DNA from: an uncultured Enterobacter sp.
GTDB lineage: Bacteria > Pseudomonadota > Gammaproteobacteria > Enterobacterales > Enterobacteriaceae
Length of the DNA: 5,908 nt
Assembly (NCBI GenBank): GCA_946477805.1
Contig: CAMKZP010000253.1
Coordinates: 1-5,908 of the forward strand
Direction of reading: 5' to 3'
The notes beneath the pieces are model-generated. The model was not told where the DNA came from. It ran no database searches and saw nothing but the letters and a program-made list of their open reading frames with translations. Below, piece by piece: positions 5,793 to 5,908 of this stretch (positions within the stretch are counted from its first letter, which is position 1; each line of letters opens with the position of its first letter). Position numbers and translations under genes: made by a program.

Positions 5793-5867
5793 CCCCTCAC
5801 CCTAACCCTCTCCCTCAAGGGAGAGGGAACCGATCGCTTTTCTCCCTCTCCCCGTGGGCTGAGGTAT
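5793..5867. repeat. REP/BIME-type palindromic repeat pair after livF
   Basis: The first unit begins CCCTCACCCTAACCCTCTCCC and closes as a hairpin: CCCTCTCCC (5806-5814) pairs perfectly with GGGAGAGGG (5819-5827) around TCAA. A second unit follows after 16 bases, with CCCTCTCCC repeated at 5844-5852 and then CGTGGGCTGAGG. This looks like an inverted copy in which most of the closing GGGAGAGGG arm has been lost. Repeats of this general form are scattered between genes in many Enterobacter and Klebsiella genomes. Here it would protect the 3' end of the liv message or limit read-through. There is no T-tract straight after the first stem, so it is not a standard terminator. Positions 5868-5908 hold nothing I can assign. 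Confidence 0.75.
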
Positions 5868-5908
5868 CCCCAGAAAAATGAAAGGCACGATGAAGTGTGA
5901 TCTACTGG

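Noticed and set aside
5793..5867. CRISPR-like or tandem repeat reading of the CCCTCTCCC copies after livF.
   Set aside because: Only two short copies occur, arranged as palindromic units with no regular spacers. A REP-type element explains them.
5878..5908. An ATG at 5878 opening a frame (MKGTMKCDLL) that runs off the window end.
   Set aside because: Only ten codons are visible, with no clear ribosome site and no recognisable product. It does not resemble the start of ugpB, the gene expected next in E. coli.

Overview
This window carries the high-affinity branched-chain amino acid (leucine) ABC transporter operon of an enterobacterium, livK-livH-livM-livG-livF, on the + strand. The divergent gene panM (yhhK, also called panZ) lies upstream on the - strand. 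Protein sequence, gene order and junction geometry match the Escherichia coli locus as I remember it, with scattered conservative substitutions. The GC-rich coding regions and the CCCTCACCCTAACCCTCTCCC-type palindromic repeat after livF suggest Enterobacter or a close relative (Leclercia, Lelliottia, Klebsiella). Genus is an inference and was not checked by any search.

Layout. Positions 1-139 are noncoding and hold an AT-rich perfect palindrome and a G-run/C-run hairpin. In E. coli this would be the space between the convergent 3' ends of livJ and panM. Positions 140-523 (-) encode PanM, the GNAT-fold partner of aspartate decarboxylase PanD. Positions 524-947 are an AT-rich divergent regulatory region with a TTGACA-type promoter candidate for livK and several matches to the Lrp consensus. 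Then come livK (948-2057, periplasmic binding protein), a GC-rich hairpin between genes (2066-2085), livH (2104-3030) and livM (3027-4304, the two membrane permeases), and livG (4301-5068) and livF (5070-5783, the two ATPases). Positions 5784-5908 contain a repetitive extragenic palindrome pair and no supported gene.

How the genes work together. LivK captures leucine in the periplasm and delivers it to the LivH/LivM channel. LivG and LivF hydrolyse ATP to drive import. livH-livM and livM-livG overlap by ATGA, and livG-livF are separated by one base, so these four are probably translationally coupled at near-equal amounts. livK stands apart behind a hairpin, which fits the excess of binding protein such systems need. 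PanM is unrelated in pathway: it belongs to pantothenate/CoA synthesis and only shares the intergenic region.

I found no undescribed system here. The most useful second looks are the Lrp-like site cluster and the inverted repeat over the livK -35, a small leucine-rich open frame in the same region, the asymmetric ATP-site motifs of LivG/LivF, and the degraded palindromic repeat pair at the 3' end.
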